Source of the DNA: CAVTHW01 sp963734625
Lineage (GTDB): Bacteria; Acidobacteriota; Terriglobia; Bryobacterales; Bryobacteraceae
Assembly (NCBI GenBank): GCA_963734625.1
Contig: CAVTHW010000020.1
Location: forward strand, 186,001-250,000
Reading direction: 5' to 3'
Length of the DNA stretch: 64,000 bases
The notes beneath the pieces are model-generated. The model had not been told where the DNA came from, ran no database searches, and saw nothing but the letters and a program-made list of their open reading frames with translations. The stretch's first letter is position 1, and each line of letters starts with the position of its first letter. Positions 41,725-50,751 of the stretch are shown here, in pieces. The translations under genes were made by a program, and so were the position numbers.

Positions 41725-41907
41725 ATGAAGACCTATGTCGTGACCACCGGCGTGATTTTTGGGCTGATCACTTTGGCCCATATCTGGCGGGTCATCGAGG
41801 AAGGGCCGCAACTGGCGAGGGACCCTTGGTACGTTCTCCTGACCATCGCCGCCGCAGTTCTCTGCATCTGGGCTGTGCGCTTGCTGTGGCGCTCGCCGCG
41901 ATCGTGA
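41725..41907 (+). CDS. Small two-helix membrane protein
   Basis: A 60-residue protein: MKTYVVTTGVIFGLITLAHIW, a short polar loop (RVIEEGPQLARDPW), then YVLLTIAAAVLCIWAVRLLW and a basic end. Two membrane helices are likely. GGGAG precedes ATG 41725. This resembles small membrane proteins common in Acidobacteria, but no function is known. Confidence 0.72.
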   Translation: MKTYVVTTGVIFGLITLAHIWRVIEEGPQLARDPWYVLLTIAAAVLCIWAVRLLWRSPRS

Positions 41908-41933
41908 CCGCATTAAATGGGGACAGTACCAAA

Positions 41934-42791
41934 TTACCCCATTGCGGAGAGCGCTACGTCTGTCAGTTTCGGCGAACGACCGGGCGGGCGAGGGCGCACA
42001 TCCCGGCGAAGTGACCGCTCCAAGTCCTTTCGATTGAGGCGCTCATAGTAGTCGGCGCCGTTGTTGGTGCGGCTGCCTGCCCAGGCGATCTCGGTCATGC
42101 CGCCTTTGATCCACCGGCTGCCGGGGTGGCTCTTGCCCGAACGCCGCTTGCCCGCACTCTCGTTGTTGCCCGGGCACAGTCCTGCCCAGGAGGCCAGATG
42201 CCGGGAACTGGCGAAGCGGCTCATGCCGGCGCCAATCTCCGCCAGGGGCGCGCAGGCGGCCGTGCGGTCTACGCCGGGCATGGTCATCAGCAGACTGGCC
42301 GTCCATTCAAAAGGGGGCATGTGCCGTTCGATCTCCGGCTCAAAAACCGCCACTTGTTGTCCCAGAGAGTCCAGTTGCGGCGTGAGTTCGCGCAACAAAA
42401 AACGGGGGCCCGCCCCCCCAGCGTCGAGGCCAGTTCCGGCAGCTTCGTCCGCAAGCGCTCGCGCGCCAGTTGGGCCAGTTCGCCACGCTGTCCAGCTTGA
42501 TATTGGCATCCTCCAGCACCTTGCGGAGGCGGTTGCCCACCTGCACGCACTCGCGAACCGTGGGCTCGGGCCCGAAGCTGGCCGTGAGCAGTCCATGGCG
42601 CAGCAACGAGGCGATCCAGGCGCAATATGCCGGGCATTGAACAGGATCAACGCGCAGGTGCTTTCCAGAATGTTGAACACCGGCTTCCAGTACACCCCGG
42701 TCGATTCCAGGGCCGCGTGGGTGCACGCCGCGGCCGTCTCTTTATGCACATCCAGGCCCGCGCAACGCGGGTAGAGAACGCCAACAGGAAG
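41934..42791 (-). pseudogene. IS110-family transposase remnant with several frame breaks
   Basis: The start reads VLYPRCAGLDVHKETAAACT (first catalytic Asp region of the DEDD domain). It then jumps, with about 40 residues missing, to LESTGVYWKPVFNILE. The middle lies in other frames (SLLRHGLLTASFGPEP, VLEDANIKLDSV, ARERLRTKLPEL). The end has the C-terminal Transposase_20 part: MTMPGVDRTAACAPLAEIG, MSRFASSRHLASWAGLCPGNNESAGKRRSGKSHPG. At least three frame changes plus the deletion make it inactive. A trace aaatggggacagtaccaaatt lies just beyond the stop (41916 on). Confidence 0.85.
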
Positions 42792-42862
42792 TTTGCGCCG
42801 TCGACGTACACGTAAACCTCCGGGTGGTTTTCGCGTCAGTCAGAAGTGAGGAGAGTGAAGCA

Positions 42863-43378
42863 ATGAGGATGCTGAAAGTACTCGCTGCATTGACAACCGC
42901 GGTGGTCCTGTTTGGTCAGACACCCGTGAGACCCAGGGCGGTTGCGCCGGCCGGCCGAGCCCAGACCGCGCTGAAGACGGCGTTGGGTCTCGGCGACCAG
43001 CAGATTAGCCAGCTCATTCAACTGCGGAAAGACGAGAGACAAGCGCTCCAGCCGATCCGCCAACAAATGCAGGCTGCAGCCAGAGCATTGAGGGACGCAA
43101 TGGCTGCCGCCAACCCCGACCCAGCCGCAGTGGGGAAGTTGACCTTGCAGGCGCGCGGACTACGTGAACAGGTCCAGCAGAGCAACAAGTCCTACCATGA
43201 CCGGGCCCTGGCACTGCTCGACGCAACTCAGAAGGCCAAATTGGACAACCTCCAGCAGGCCCTTACTGGGTCGGCGAAGGCGCAGGCGGCCATCAGGGCG
43301 GCAACCGCTCTGAATCTGCTTGAATCGCCAGCTCCCGGCCGCGGAGCAGGGATTCGGGCCAGGATGAAAGGCAAGTAG
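42863..43378 (+). CDS. Exported helical Spy/CpxP-like protein
   Basis: About 171 residues from ATG 42863 (GAGGAG 9 bases upstream). A signal peptide (LKVLAALTTAVVLFG) is followed by a helical mature part: ALGLGDQQISQLIQLRKDERQALQPIRQQMQAAARALRDAM, a second helix (LREQVQQSNKSYHDRALALLDATQKAKLDNLQQAL), and a tail. The L-x-x-x-Q pattern and length suit Spy/CpxP-like periplasmic chaperones or the metal-sensing relatives. The assignment is by pattern only. Confidence 0.72.
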   Translation: MRMLKVLAALTTAVVLFGQTPVRPRAVAPAGRAQTALKTALGLGDQQISQLIQLRKDERQALQPIRQQMQAAARALRDAMAAANPDPAAVGKLTLQARGLREQVQQSNKSYHDRALALLDATQKAKLDNLQQALTGSAKAQAAIRAATALNLLESPAPGRGAGIRARMKGK

Positions 43379-43383
43379 AGCAG

Positions 43384-43400
43384 AGGCCATTGAATTGCTA
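43384..43400 (+). promoter_or_regulatory. Possible weak sigma-54 promoter
   Basis: aggccattgaattgcta has GG (43385-43386) and GC (43397-43398) 10 bases apart with TTGCT at -12, but the -24 side is AGGCCA and no activator-type motif lies 71-72 bases upstream. It would serve the triple-repeat protein gene at 43423. Confidence 0.3.
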
Positions 43401-43422
43401 GCATATTCCTGAGGTGGCGGAT

Positions 43423-44703
43423 ATGCACAGGCAGATTCTGTTGGCGGTGGCGGGCTGGGCGGCAATTGCCGGAGCTGTTCAGGCGCAAACCCTTGAGCGC
43501 ACAGCGTCGTTTCTGAATGGTGGCTCTGCCGACCGTGGAAGATGCACGGTCGGCTTAACGGTGGATGCAGCCGCCGAGGTAGAGATTCGGGGCAATCGTG
43601 CAATTCTGAGTAATCTAGCCGGGCAGCCGCCGCAATGGCGGCAGTTCGCGTGCACCGGGGCGATGCCTGCGAATCCGGCTGATTTCCGGTTTGCAGGAAT
43701 CAACGGCCGCGGCAGGCAGATTCTGGTTAGCGATCCCCGAAATAACGGCGGGGCGGCGGTCATTCGCATTGAAGATTCATCCGACGGTGCAGCGGGGTAT
43801 ACCTTCGAGGTCACGTGGGGGATTGGATATGCGCAAGGGCAAGGCCGTTATGACCAGGGCGGCCAGGGCGGCAGGCGCTTTGGCGGCGGGCCGGGGCAGC
43901 GCTTCACCACGCAGCAGGCAATTCGGGTGTGCGAGTCCTCCATTCAGCAGCAGGCCGAGCAACGCTTCCGCAACCGCAGTATCAGTTTCAGAGGAACCGC
44001 TCTGGACGACAATCCGGGTCGCCAGGATTGGGTGATGGGGAGATTCGACGTTCAGCGCACGCCCGGCCGGAGTGAGACCTACAGCTTCTCTTGTTCCGTC
44101 AATTTCGACACCGGGCAGGTCCGCTCCGCACAAATCGGAGCCTTAGAGCGCTCCGCCCGCGGCGGGCGGGGGCAACGCTTCACCACGCAGCAGGCAGTTC
44201 AGGTGTGCGAGTCCTCCATTCGGCAACAGGCCGAGCAACGCTTCCGTAACAGCAATATCAATTTCATAGGAACTTCCCTGGATGACAATCCGGGTCGCCA
44301 GGATTGGGTGATGGGCACGTTCGACGTTCAGCGCATGTCCGGCCGGGCTGAGACCTACGGCTTTTCTTGTTCAGTCAATTTTGACACCGGACAGGTTCGC
44401 TCCGCACAGATCGGAGCCATAGATCGCTCCGGCGGCGGCGGACCCGGGCGGCGATTCACCACGCAGCAGGCAGTTCAGGTGTGCGAGTCTTCCATTCGGC
44501 AACAGGCCCAGCAGCGCTTCGGCACCAGCAATATCAGGTTCAGCGGAACCTCCCTGGATAACAATCCGGGCCGCCAGGATTGGGTGACGGGCACGTTTGA
44601 CTTTCAGCGCTGGTTCTTTGGCCGGGCTGAGACCTACCGCTTCTCTTGTTCGGTCAATTTTGACACCGGGCAGGTCCGCTCGGCACAAATCGAGACCAGA
44701 TAG
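43423..44703 (+). CDS. Exported protein with three tandem 92-residue cysteine-paired repeats
   Basis: From ATG 43423 (GAGGTGG upstream): a signal peptide (QILLAVAGWAAIAGAVQA), an N-terminal domain (TASFLNGGSADRGRCTVGLTVDAAAEVEIRG, with two Cys), then three repeats. Each repeat has the pattern RFTTQQA(I/V)xVCESSIxQQA(E/Q)QRF, DNPGRQDWVxGxFD and FSCSVNFDTGQVRSAQI, with two conserved Cys per repeat placed to form a disulfide. I do not recognise the repeat as a named family. It is secreted and probably acts on or in the envelope. Confidence 0.75.
   Translation: MHRQILLAVAGWAAIAGAVQAQTLERTASFLNGGSADRGRCTVGLTVDAAAEVEIRGNRAILSNLAGQPPQWRQFACTGAMPANPADFRFAGINGRGRQILVSDPRNNGGAAVIRIEDSSDGAAGYTFEVTWGIGYAQGQGRYDQGGQGGRRFGGGPGQRFTTQQAIRVCESSIQQQAEQRFRNRSISFRGTALDDNPGRQDWVMGRFDVQRTPGRSETYSFSCSVNFDTGQVRSAQIGALERSARGGRGQRFTTQQAVQVCESSIRQQAEQRFRNSNINFIGTSLDDNPGRQDWVMGTFDVQRMSGRAETYGFSCSVNFDTGQVRSAQIGAIDRSGGGGPGRRFTTQQAVQVCESSIRQQAQQRFGTSNIRFSGTSLDNNPGRQDWVTGTFDFQRWFFGRAETYRFSCSVNFDTGQVRSAQIETR
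43880..44700 (+). repeat. Three 276-bp tandem coding repeats
   Basis: The matching points ttcaccacgcagcaggca fall at 276-base spacing (near 43903, 44179 and 44455), which is 92 codons. Copies 1 and 2 are more alike than copy 3, which has WFFGRAE near its end. Confidence 0.9.
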
Positions 44704-44733
44704 GGTTGCCGATTAGCCCACCTGGCTTGTGCC

Positions 44734-45708
44734 TCAGCCAGCCTGCGGCAGGCCGATGGCCATAAGATCTTCCGGGGTGTGGACCCAGCCTTCCTTGCCA
44801 TCGATGCGGACCTTCAGCCAGGGGTCCTCGGCGGTGCTTAGGCTGATGCCGTCCGCGTCCTCGCTCCATACCGTTTCGACCTCGACCGCGAGGAATTCGA
44901 CTTTGGAGTCCTTCTTCACCACGACATGCGCCGGCGTGAAACCTTCTTCCGGCTCCGGGAAAAGCCGCACGAAGGTGAGTTCATCCTCGGCGGGGAGGCG
45001 ATCGGCCTCCAGGCGCAGCTCGCAGACAGGGCGCGGGCCGCGCTGGGTCATCTTCTGGCAGCGCCAGGCCGGTCCGATTGTGTTTTGGAACCAGGTGATC
45101 CGCAGCGGAATGATAACGAAGAAACGGCTCGTCCAGACGCGGACGTTCAGCACGTCGCCTTGGAGATTCGGTTCCTCCGATGTTTGAACGATCTCCTCGC
45201 CCGGCTTCCCGTTGATCAGTTGCCCTTCGACAAAAATCGGCTTACTGAAGGGAACGAGCTTGCCGTTCAGAGGCGATGAAGCCGGTCCGCTGAAGAGGCC
45301 AAACACCTGCCAGGACTCGCCTCCGAGCGGCGTCGAAGGCAGCATGCCGTAAGTGAGCAGCAACCCGCTGCCTTGCTTGCCTTGCAGAAGCTGCGCGGAG
45401 GCATCTGTAGTCTCGAAGAACCGATTTCCATCAAGCTCGTACGGAAAGGTCCTCCGATAATGGACCGCGCCGCCCCCGTCCTTGATCTCCATGAGGGCGA
45501 GCGTCTCTCCAAAGTCCGCATCCGTTGAGCCTGCGATGCGCTTCTTGTGCAGGACCACGGTGAACCGCTGCCCCCTCAGCTCGAACGGTCCAAGCTGACG
45601 GGAGACGTCCACGAGCGGGGAGGTTTTCGCCGCTGGTTGCCCTTGAGCTTGTGCCCAAGCCGGCAAGAACACCAAGACCAGAACCCCAATATTCGTTAGC
45701 TTTCCCAT
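44734..45708 (-). CDS. Exported protein of unknown function (SH3-like C-terminus)
   Basis: About 324 residues from ATG 45708. A signal peptide (IGVLVLVFLPAWAQA) precedes a beta-rich mature part (GPFELRGQRFTVVLHKKRIAG, TFPYELDGNRFFETTDASAQLL, VLNVRVWTSRFFVIIPLRITWF) and a C-terminal segment (DPWLKVRIDGKEGWVHTPEDL). That end resembles a bacterial SH3-like domain with the typical W-V-H end. I know no family for the whole protein. The start is 49 bases from the divergent glycosyltransferase start. Confidence 0.68.
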   Translation of the reverse strand: MGKLTNIGVLVLVFLPAWAQAQGQPAAKTSPLVDVSRQLGPFELRGQRFTVVLHKKRIAGSTDADFGETLALMEIKDGGGAVHYRRTFPYELDGNRFFETTDASAQLLQGKQGSGLLLTYGMLPSTPLGGESWQVFGLFSGPASSPLNGKLVPFSKPIFVEGQLINGKPGEEIVQTSEEPNLQGDVLNVRVWTSRFFVIIPLRITWFQNTIGPAWRCQKMTQRGPRPVCELRLEADRLPAEDELTFVRLFPEPEEGFTPAHVVVKKDSKVEFLAVEVETVWSEDADGISLSTAEDPWLKVRIDGKEGWVHTPEDLMAIGLPQAG

Positions 45709-45757
45709 TTTGGAGCCAAGCTTGAGGCCAGTATACACCGTGATTCGACCTGTTAGG

Positions 45758-46907
45758 ATGATCGTTTGGCACTCCAACCTGCCGACGGCGCTGGGCTACG
45801 TGGTCCTTGTCCCGTTGGCGGTGTTCACGCTTCGACGCCTCATTTTGGTCGCCGCCGCGGCGCTCCCGGCGCGGGCCTCCATCGCCGGGTACGCGCCTTC
45901 GGTGGCGGCAATCGTCGCTGTCCGCAACGAGGAAGCTAACTTGCCCCGGCTGCTCGCGGCCTTCGACCGGCTGGAATACCCCCGCGAGAAGCTCCACTTC
46001 GTCTTCGTCAACGATGGATCGGGCGACGCCACTAGCTCGATCCTGCGCGACTGGACCCGGCTCCACTCCAACGCCCAACTGCTGGAGGTTGCCGTGAGCC
46101 AGGGGAAGGCCCTGGCGTTAGACCGGGCTCTCGACGCCGCTCCCCAGACCGAACTGGTGGCGGTTTATGATGCCGACCTGACCCCGCACCCCGCGTCGTT
46201 GGGAATCCTGGCCGCCGTGTTTCAAGACCCACGCGTCGCGGCCGCGGCAGGCTTTCGCCGGCCCTCCAATGCGGGGACGAACCCGATCACCGCCTACGGG
46301 GCGCTGGAGTCGTTCGTCCACCAGTTGGTCACGCAAGCCGGCAAGGAGCGGCTGGGCCTGAATCCGACGACGCTCGGAGGCAACTGCGTGTACCGCCGCT
46401 CCGCGTTGACCGGCGTCGGAGGGTTCCGGCCCGGCGCTTTCAGCGAAGACATCGAAACGTCCTTGGCGCTGGTGGCCGCCGGCTGGCGCACGCGCTTCTG
46501 CCGGGACGCCCTCGCCGAGAGCGCACTGGTGAATGTCGCTGCGCCGATACTGGAACCAGCACGCCCGCTGGACGCGCGGGATCTACAGCTCGGCCAGGAA
46601 AGCGCGCCGGCCCGAAAGCTGGCTGGTGGCGGCAGGCTACTCCGACCGGCTCCTGTTTCTGGCCGCGCTGGCACTGGCCGCCGCCGGGCAGATCCGTTTC
46701 CTTTGGCCCGCCCTTTACCTTTTGGCGCCCGCCCTGGCCGTCGCGACCGCGCTGTGGCGGGCGGGCGCGGGCGCGAGGCTCTCGGTCTACATTCTGTTCT
46801 GGGCCGGTCCCATGTTCGTTGTGGATATCGCGGCTACGGTGGCGGCCACAGCGAACGCCGTGCTTCGACGCCGCCTCGACTGGCATACCGGCGGCCGTCA
46901 GGCGTGA
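45758..46907 (+). CDS. Family 2 glycosyltransferase (membrane), frameshifted near 46540
   Basis: A GT-A glycosyltransferase with an N-terminal helix (ALGYVVLVPLAVFTLRRLI). Motifs are VAAIVAVRNEEANLPRLL, FVFVNDGSGD (nucleotide binding), VAVYDADLTPH (DxD-type metal site) and GGFRPGAFSEDIETSLAL. Near 46540 the frame changes from ALVNVAAP to SLRRYWNQHARWTRG, the QxxRW acceptor motif of processive GT2 enzymes. C-terminal helices follow (LLFLAALALAAAGQI, ALYLLAPALAVATALW). Restored, it would be a membrane synthase for a polysaccharide or glycolipid. It is convergent with the next GT2, overlapping by 10 bases. Confidence 0.83.
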
Positions 46908-47807
46908 GCCCGGTCTTGGCCGTAGCGGGGCTTGAGATAGGCGACCAACTCGCCCAAGCACCAGCAGATGAGGCCCAGGGCCACCAGGGGAGAGGCTTTC
47001 ACGAAATGCCGCAGGTAGGTTCCGTTCTTCACGGTTTCGGATTGCGATCACCAGCCACAGCTTCACCGGAATCAGCCAGAAGCAGGCGGCGTAGAGCCAC
47101 CTTCGCAACCTTGAGAATCCCTGGCTGCGGATGCGCATGCGAGCGCAATCCTGGCCATGAGCGAATTCGTGCCGCAGGAACTTCCCCAAGGCGTCGACGC
47201 TCCGGTGGAACACGACAATGGAGGGGACCCGCAGCGGCCGGTGCCCGTCGCGGCCCAGCCTCCAGTTGAATTCCGTGTCGGAGCCGTAGGTCCCCTCGAT
47301 GAATCGCCCATAGTCGTCGAAAGCCCGCCGCTTGTAGGAGGCGTTGGCGGTGGCGATGTTCCCCACGGTTTGCCGCGGCGATCCCGGCATCCACTCGCTG
47401 AATTCGCACAGATACGCCGCCCAGGCGACGATGTTCGCGGGCTCGAGGTTCGCGATCGTGCCGCCGATGGCCAGGCTGGGGTTCCTGTGCGCCCTCAGAA
47501 CCTCATCCACGTAATCCGTACTGGCCACGCAATCGGCGTCGGTAAACGCGAAGACGTCCGCCTTGGCAACGTCGATGGCGGCGTTTCGCGCGGTGCCGGG
47601 GAACTTGCGCCCGGCGAGCCTCAGCAGTTCCACTTCCGGAAAGCGCTGGGCCACGAAATCGGCAGTGCCGTCGGTGGAGCTGTCGGCGACGATCACTTCG
47701 AATGCCGCGGTCGTGGTCTGGCTTCGCAGGGACTGGAGACAGTCCCCGATCGTCCTGCTTGAGTTATAGGACGCGATGATGATGGACAGCTCGGGTTTGG
47801 CTGCCAT
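46898..47807 (-). CDS. Family 2 glycosyltransferase, frameshifted near 47030
   Basis: From ATG 47807: ELSIIIASYNSSRTIGDCLQSL, EVIVADSSTDGT, and DVFAFTDADC (metal-binding DxD-type) are GT2 motifs. A substrate-side GGTIANLEPANIVAW and YGSDTEFNWRLGRDG (ED/W acceptor loop) follow. Near 47030 the frame changes; continuing in the other frame gives ETVKNGTYLRHFVKASPLVALGLICWCLGELVAYL, a C-terminal membrane segment. It lies 8 bases after the radical-SAM gene on the same strand, so it belongs to the rSAM-rSAM-GT2 unit. Confidence 0.83.
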
Positions 47808-47815
47808 GGGAATGG

Positions 47816-48961
47816 TCAGGAGCCCTGCAGCGTGGTTGCCGCGACGATCGTGTCCCGGCTGCAATCTCCGCCTTCGTAAGCATAGCTGCATCCGCTGCAG
47901 AGAGGGATCGAATTCCAGTCGTCACGGAACCGCCGGCGCATGCCGGTCAATACGTCTCCGAACCAGATGTCTTTGAAGCTGGCAGTCTTCAGATCGCCGA
48001 AAGGCACCTTCTCTTCCACGTCAAACGAGCATGGGCAGACCACACCATTCCAATGGACGGCCGGAGAAATCCACAGGACGCGGCAGGGGTTGCGCCGCAC
48101 GCGAATTCGGGAGGAGTCCTCTTCCCTGTAACTGAAACGGCGGTAGCGGGGATCGCTGGGAATGAACGGGTTTTCGCCGTCCTTCGTGGGGTCGGTCCCA
48201 TGGCCCGGGAAAAGGGTCTTCAGCGTAAGGGCATCGACGCCCAGCGACTCGGCCAGTTCGCGCAACTGGCCCACCTCGTGCTCATTGTGTCGCATAACGA
48301 TGAAGCGGAGGTTGATGAGCGGCGTCTTGGAGCCCAGGGCCTTCTTGGCCTCCACCACGTTCCGAATTCCCTGAAGAATCGTCTCCAGTTTTCCGTCCCG
48401 CCGGTAGCGCTCATAGGTCTCCTGGCTGATGCCGTCCAGAGCGAAGATCAGCGTGTCCAGTCCCGACCGGACCACCTTCTCCGCGTTCTCCTTGCGGGCG
48501 AACAGATGACCGTTGGTGCTGGTCACGAGTTTGATGCCGCGCTGTTTCGCGTAGGCGATCATCTCGTAGATCCGGGGATTGATGAACGGCTCGCCCCACT
48601 CCCACAGGAGGATTAGGAAGACGTATTCTCCGACCTGATCGATGAGGCTCTTGAACAAGTCCAGTTCCATGTGGCCGGACGGGCGCTCCAGTCCCTCGGC
48701 CACGGGACAGAGAGTGCAGCGCAAGTTGCAGCGGTTGGTCGGCTCCACTTGCAGAATGGTGGGGAACCCCCATGGCTTGGGCGCCCTGACGCGAGCCGAC
48801 GCCTCCACCAGGATCCAGTTCAGCAGCTTCTTCAGCGGCACCCCGTCGAACCGGTACGGGATGCGATCGCAGCCAAATTCGACCCGGCGCGTCGCCAGCG
48901 CCTTCAGCGCCGTCGCCGCGTTGCCGATCAGCCCTGCGGCCGCTCCGGTGTTACGAGGCAT
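47816..48961 (-). CDS. Radical SAM/SPASM protein (second)
   Basis: About 381 residues from ATG 48961 (GGAGG 7 bases upstream). The radical SAM cluster motif is CNLRCTLC (CX3CX2C), with VEPTNRCNLR before it and EWGEPFINPRIYEMIAYAKQRG (SAM-binding region) after it. The C-terminus has SPASM-type cysteines (VVCPCSFDVEEK, IWFGD, CSGCSYAYEGGDCSRD), which bind extra [4Fe-4S] clusters. SPASM radical enzymes modify peptides or act in cofactor or lipid pathways. It directly follows a homologous gene and precedes a glycosyltransferase. Confidence 0.9.
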   Translation of the reverse strand: MPRNTGAAAGLIGNAATALKALATRRVEFGCDRIPYRFDGVPLKKLLNWILVEASARVRAPKPWGFPTILQVEPTNRCNLRCTLCPVAEGLERPSGHMELDLFKSLIDQVGEYVFLILLWEWGEPFINPRIYEMIAYAKQRGIKLVTSTNGHLFARKENAEKVVRSGLDTLIFALDGISQETYERYRRDGKLETILQGIRNVVEAKKALGSKTPLINLRFIVMRHNEHEVGQLRELAESLGVDALTLKTLFPGHGTDPTKDGENPFIPSDPRYRRFSYREEDSSRIRVRRNPCRVLWISPAVHWNGVVCPCSFDVEEKVPFGDLKTASFKDIWFGDVLTGMRRRFRDDWNSIPLCSGCSYAYEGGDCSRDTIVAATTLQGS

Positions 48962-48963
48962 TG

Positions 48964-50070
48964 TTAAGCCTCCTTCCGGCTGCCGAGCGGCGCCAGCCAC
49001 TTGTAGAACTGATGAATGCGCACATTATCGGCGACGTGGCAGCAGTAACTGCAGTCGCAGCTCTTGTCGAGGAAGCCGGAGGCCGATGGCGAGAGCGCTT
49101 TCTTCCGGAACGACTGGTAGCCGGGCCCGTTCCAGATCTCGCGAAGACTCTGCTCGCGAAGGCTACCCACCACAATGTTGCACGGGCAGCAAGGCTGAAC
49201 CGTGCCGTCGACCCGGATTCGCGGATGGGTCCAGGCCACGTAACAAGGCACCTTCCGGCGCACCTCTTCCCCGATGTCGTAGCGCTGGATGGTCTCCTCG
49301 ATGTTGTGATCCACGCCGGAGGAACGAAGCTTGCGTCCGGCCAGCCGCAGGCTGACTCTCAGCCAGCTCTCCTCTTCCTTGGAAAGCGCAATGGAAGCCA
49401 GGCTGCCGAAGTTGCTACGCAGCGGCGAAAAGGAGACCGCATTCACGCGCGTCTCAATCGCCAGACCGGCGAAGGATTCGATCCTCCGGTAATTATGGCG
49501 GTTGATCACCAGGTGCAGCCCAATGCGCGGCAACAGGCTTCGCTGGGCGTCTTTGACCGCGGCAAACTCACGCAACCGGTCTCCGATTCGGTTCAGGTGC
49601 TCGGGATTAGTGCCGGGGTAGTTGTTCGCAAATTCCTCGGCCGAGCTTCCCCAGAGGCTGACGCGCAGCACATCCAGCCGGCTGGCCACCAGGCTCTGCA
49701 TCTTCGCCTGATCGAGCAGGGTGCCGTTGGTGATGAGCACCACGCGCGCCCCGGTTGCCTTGGCCAGCGCGATCATCTCGAACAGGCGGGGGTGAAGCAT
49801 CGGTTCGCCTTCGCCGCAGAAAACCAGAGTGCCGGTCCCTATGGACTTAAGCTCCCGGCACAAGCCCGCGAACATGCCGGCATCCAGGTCGTCGACGGCG
49901 GCCGGGAGTCCGGCAGGAGGATTCAGGTACGGCGAATGGCTCGGGCAGCCGACGCAGCGGAGGTTGCAGCGCCGGGTGACATCCACGGTGACGGCGAAAG
50001 GACCCGCGTAAGCGGTCTTCCCGCTCCAGAGTCCGCGCAGCAGCCCCCATTTATCCCCCAGCCCCAGCAT
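48964..50070 (-). CDS. Radical SAM/SPASM protein (first)
   Basis: A 368-residue protein with VDVTRRCNLRCVGCPSH (CX3CX2C), then GTLVFCGEGEPMLHPRLFEMIALAKATGARVVLITNG. SPASM-type cysteines lie near the C-terminus (VQPCCPCNIVVGSL, LREIWNGPGY, CDCSYCC). The SAM-binding GEGEP is clear. It stops 2 bases before the start of the second radical-SAM gene, so the two are one transcription unit, with AGGCTT-type GGAGG at the junction. Substrate unknown. Confidence 0.9.
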   Translation of the reverse strand: MLGLGDKWGLLRGLWSGKTAYAGPFAVTVDVTRRCNLRCVGCPSHSPYLNPPAGLPAAVDDLDAGMFAGLCRELKSIGTGTLVFCGEGEPMLHPRLFEMIALAKATGARVVLITNGTLLDQAKMQSLVASRLDVLRVSLWGSSAEEFANNYPGTNPEHLNRIGDRLREFAAVKDAQRSLLPRIGLHLVINRHNYRRIESFAGLAIETRVNAVSFSPLRSNFGSLASIALSKEEESWLRVSLRLAGRKLRSSGVDHNIEETIQRYDIGEEVRRKVPCYVAWTHPRIRVDGTVQPCCPCNIVVGSLREQSLREIWNGPGYQSFRKKALSPSASGFLDKSCDCSYCCHVADNVRIHQFYKWLAPLGSRKEA

Positions 50071-50272
50071 CTCTTTGCAGTGTACAACGGGGCCGCGTGC
50101 AGAATCCGCCAGAACGAGTGCAGTCTTTGCTCAGACAACCTCTGCCAGATCCTCAGATCCCGCCTGCATGATGGTTTTCGCCCGTTCGGCGCCCGGCGTG
50201 CTCTAACATCCTTAACGCTACGTAAAAGAAACCAGGAGGACACACTCGACTGCTGCAGTTACGGGAGCCGTC

Positions 50273-50692
50273 TTGACGACCCTCCTATTCGCGTTCTCCG
50301 CTTTCGCCGCCGAGCATAGCGCCTTGAATGGCACCTGGACCCTGGTACCCGCCAAAAGCGACTTTGCCGGCCAGTCGGTCGTTCAAACCGGCACCGTGAC
50401 GATCGCCGATCGGGAGGGCATCATCATCGTCTCTCGCAGTTTCGTGTATCAAGCCGCCACCGAGACCTTCTTCTACAGCGACGTCACCGACAGCGAGCAT
50501 AACGCCACGATTCACAGCGGCAAAGACCTCAAGAGCAAGTCCACTTGGGATCACGATGTCCTGAAGGTGACCACCACGCAAGCCGGCGCGGTTACTCTCG
50601 AACGCTACGCCCTTGCCGCGGATGGCAGCATGCTGGTCAGCGTGGTAAGGCCGGAGCGCAAGCCGCTCACTCTCGTCTTCCACCGCAAATAG
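50273..50692 (+). CDS. Exported small protein of unknown function
   Basis: I read the protein from TTG 50273 (LLFAFSAFAAEHSALNGTWTLVPAKSDFAGQ), a signal peptide end and a lipocalin-like GTWTLVPAKSDF start of the mature part. Upstream codons in the same frame (…HSTAAVTGAVLTT) look like the real signal-peptide start, and AGGAGG lies at 50234-50239. No ATG, GTG or TTG is in frame between, so the true start may be lost to an indel. The mature part is beta-rich, ends VRPERKPLTLVFHRK, and has no named family. Confidence 0.62.
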   Translation: MTTLLFAFSAFAAEHSALNGTWTLVPAKSDFAGQSVVQTGTVTIADREGIIIVSRSFVYQAATETFFYSDVTDSEHNATIHSGKDLKSKSTWDHDVLKVTTTQAGAVTLERYALAADGSMLVSVVRPERKPLTLVFHRK

Positions 50693-50751
50693 GGCAATTG
50701 CCCGGGCGGGATTCAGTTGCATCTGGGGGCGAAGCGGTGTATACCCTCTAC

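Noticed and set aside
42826..42845. ggtggttttcg near 42829 as a further copy of the activator-like motif
   Set aside because: Only about 10 bases match, it lies beside an IS110 remnant, and no sigma-54 promoter is at the expected distance.
43880..44700. Large tandem repeat as a CRISPR or mobile repeat
   Set aside because: Unit length is an exact multiple of three and all copies code for the same domain.
48961..50319. Plus-strand open frame (452 codons) opposite the radical-SAM gene
   Set aside because: The radical-SAM protein on the other strand has clear cluster and SPASM motifs; this frame has none.
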